Origin: Kiloniella litopenaei
GTDB taxonomy: Bacteria; Pseudomonadota; Alphaproteobacteria; Kiloniellales; Kiloniellaceae
Direction: 5' to 3'
DNA: 64,000 nucleotides
Assembly: GCF_000982415.1 (NCBI RefSeq)
Contig: NZ_LANI01000002.1
Coordinates: 124,001 to 188,000, forward strand
The notes below the pieces were generated by a model, which was given only the letters and a program-made list of their open reading frames with translations, ran no database searches and was not told the DNA's origin. Positions 63,185 to 64,000 of the stretch are shown here, piece after piece; the stretch's first letter is position 1; every line of letters starts with the position of its first letter. The translations under genes were made by a program, and so were the position numbers.

Positions 63185-63285
63185 ATCTAAAGATGCGCCT
63201 TGAATGTATCTATAAAACAGGTGGAAAGGTTAATGGCATTCCGTCGTTGTCTTTCGCATCCGTCTAGCAAGTTGGGAGATCCATT

Positions 63286-63741
63286 ATGAATGAGCGCTTA
63301 TCAATCAGCGCCGCCCGAAATATCTTCTACGGAGGGACTATCTTCTTTGCCGTGATCTTTATAGGTCTCGTCATTGATACTGTTTACTACGCAACTGATG
63401 CAGAGACATCAAATGCGGCAGAAATCAACGAACAAGTCGCCCTCGGTAAGGAAGTATGGGAACGGCATTCCTGTATTAACTGTCACAGTCTTCTTGGCGA
63501 AGGCGCATACTTTGCACCGGAACTCGGAAATGTTTGGGCCCGCCGCGGAGGCGAAGAAGATCCCGAAGGTGCCGCCGATTACATCAAAGAATGGATGAAG
63601 GCACAGCCAACTGGCATCGAGGGCCGTCGCCAGATGCCAAACTTTAATCTTAATGAAGAAGAGTTGGACGCACTGGTCGAATTCTTCAGGTGGACCAACG
63701 GGATCGATACCCAGGACTGGCCACCAAATGAAGAAGGGTGA
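63286..63741 (+). CDS. norC: nitric oxide reductase subunit C (cytochrome c)
   Basis: 151 residues. N-terminal anchor helix about 12-35, then a periplasmic cytochrome c with C63-I-N-C66-H67 and an axial Met in RRQMPNFN, ending NGIDTQDWPPN. It passes electrons to NorB. Ribosome site ttgggag before ATG. Overlaps no gene; norB begins 17 bp after its stop. Confidence 0.96.
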   Translation: MNERLSISAARNIFYGGTIFFAVIFIGLVIDTVYYATDAETSNAAEINEQVALGKEVWERHSCINCHSLLGEGAYFAPELGNVWARRGGEEDPEGAADYIKEWMKAQPTGIEGRRQMPNFNLNEEELDALVEFFRWTNGIDTQDWPPNEEG

Positions 63742-63758
63742 GCCGAGGGGACAATCTT

Positions 63759-64000
63759 ATGAAATATCAAACTCAAAAAGTTGCACTTTATTATTTTGTT
63801 GGTGCACTCGTTCTATTCCTTGCCCAGGTAACTTTCGGGGCTTTGGCAGGGGCCGTGTATGTGTGGCCTAACCTATTGGCGGACACACTTCCCTTTAACG
63901 TCATCCGAATGATCCATACCAACAGTCTGATTGTCTGGCTGTTGATGGGTTTTATGGGGGCGGCCTATTATCTGGTGCCCGAAGAAGCAGAAACAGAAAT
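63759..64000 (+). CDS. norB: nitric oxide reductase subunit B, N-terminal part (runs off the window)
   Basis: The first 80 codons from the ATG at 63759, with gagggg 8 bp upstream. Starts MKYQTQKVALYYFVGALVLF (helix 1) and shows RMIHTNSLIVWLLMGFMGAAYYLVPEE with His53, the first heme ligand of NorB. A heme b/nonheme iron membrane enzyme that reduces NO to N2O. The rest lies beyond the window. Confidence 0.96.
   Translation, partial: MKYQTQKVALYYFVGALVLFLAQVTFGALAGAVYVWPNLLADTLPFNVIRMIHTNSLIVWLLMGFMGAAYYLVPEEAETE

Larger units (their letters stand above)
62829..63285. other. nirK-norC divergent control region
   Basis: 457 bp with no gene. It carries the two Crp/Fnr-type boxes listed separately, and AT-rich DNA between them. 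Confidence 0.7.

Overview
The window looks like one chromosomal contig segment from a free-living, probably marine alphaproteobacterium of the Rhodospirillales type. The reasons are an aerobe-denitrifier gene set (nirK-nirV divergent from norCB), PAS_5 and DUF1127 proteins, an alphaproteobacterial-style CheZ, a rimK/zinc-protease/aspartoacylase cluster, and a large set of PAS-containing hybrid histidine kinases. I cannot name the genus from sequence alone. No rRNA, tRNA, CRISPR array or intact insertion sequence was recognised.

Layout: 0-11.4 kb holds a partial gamma-glutamyltransferase, a GIY-YIG-type protein, two EamA transporters, a usp-AGCS symporter operon, the protease-rimK-aspartoacylase operon, a ZntB-type transporter and a response regulator. 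11.4-22.2 kb is a looser region of small enzymes and regulators: GFA, siderophore-interacting protein, GNAT, XRE-cupin, Sel1, HxlR with tautomerases and a glyoxalase, and a two-gene HTH/coiled-coil unit. It also has a 1.3 kb gene-free stretch with two diverged copies of a structured element. 22.3-25.1 kb is a visibly AT-rich single gene for an SF1 (Upf1/Dna2-type) helicase fused to a nuclease-like C-terminus, a plausible defence gene. 25.3-51.6 kb is dominated by signal transduction: six sensor kinases (four with at least one receiver domain), a CheZ-like phosphatase, PAS_5 proteins and a binding-protein/kinase pair. 51.7-58.5 kb is metabolic and envelope genes (quinone oxidoreductase, AhpD-like, LpxR, cyclase, IclR, LysE).

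58.5-64 kb is a denitrification island: two Crp/Fnr regulators, a DUF2249-like protein, nirV, nirK, norC and norB. A perfect TTGAT-N4-ATCAA box precedes the first regulator, and TTGAC-N4-GTCAA or related boxes lie between nirK and norC. This suggests a cascade: oxygen (FNR-type) to the regulator, then NO/nitrite genes. The first regulator is split by a frameshift exactly at an A AAA AAG heptamer inside a run of ten A, so it is a candidate for programmed -1 frameshifting, transcriptional slippage or phase variation, or else a homopolymer sequencing error.

A second window-wide pattern is the frequency of short (12-19 bp) near-perfect tandem duplications in intergenic DNA and occasionally inside genes.
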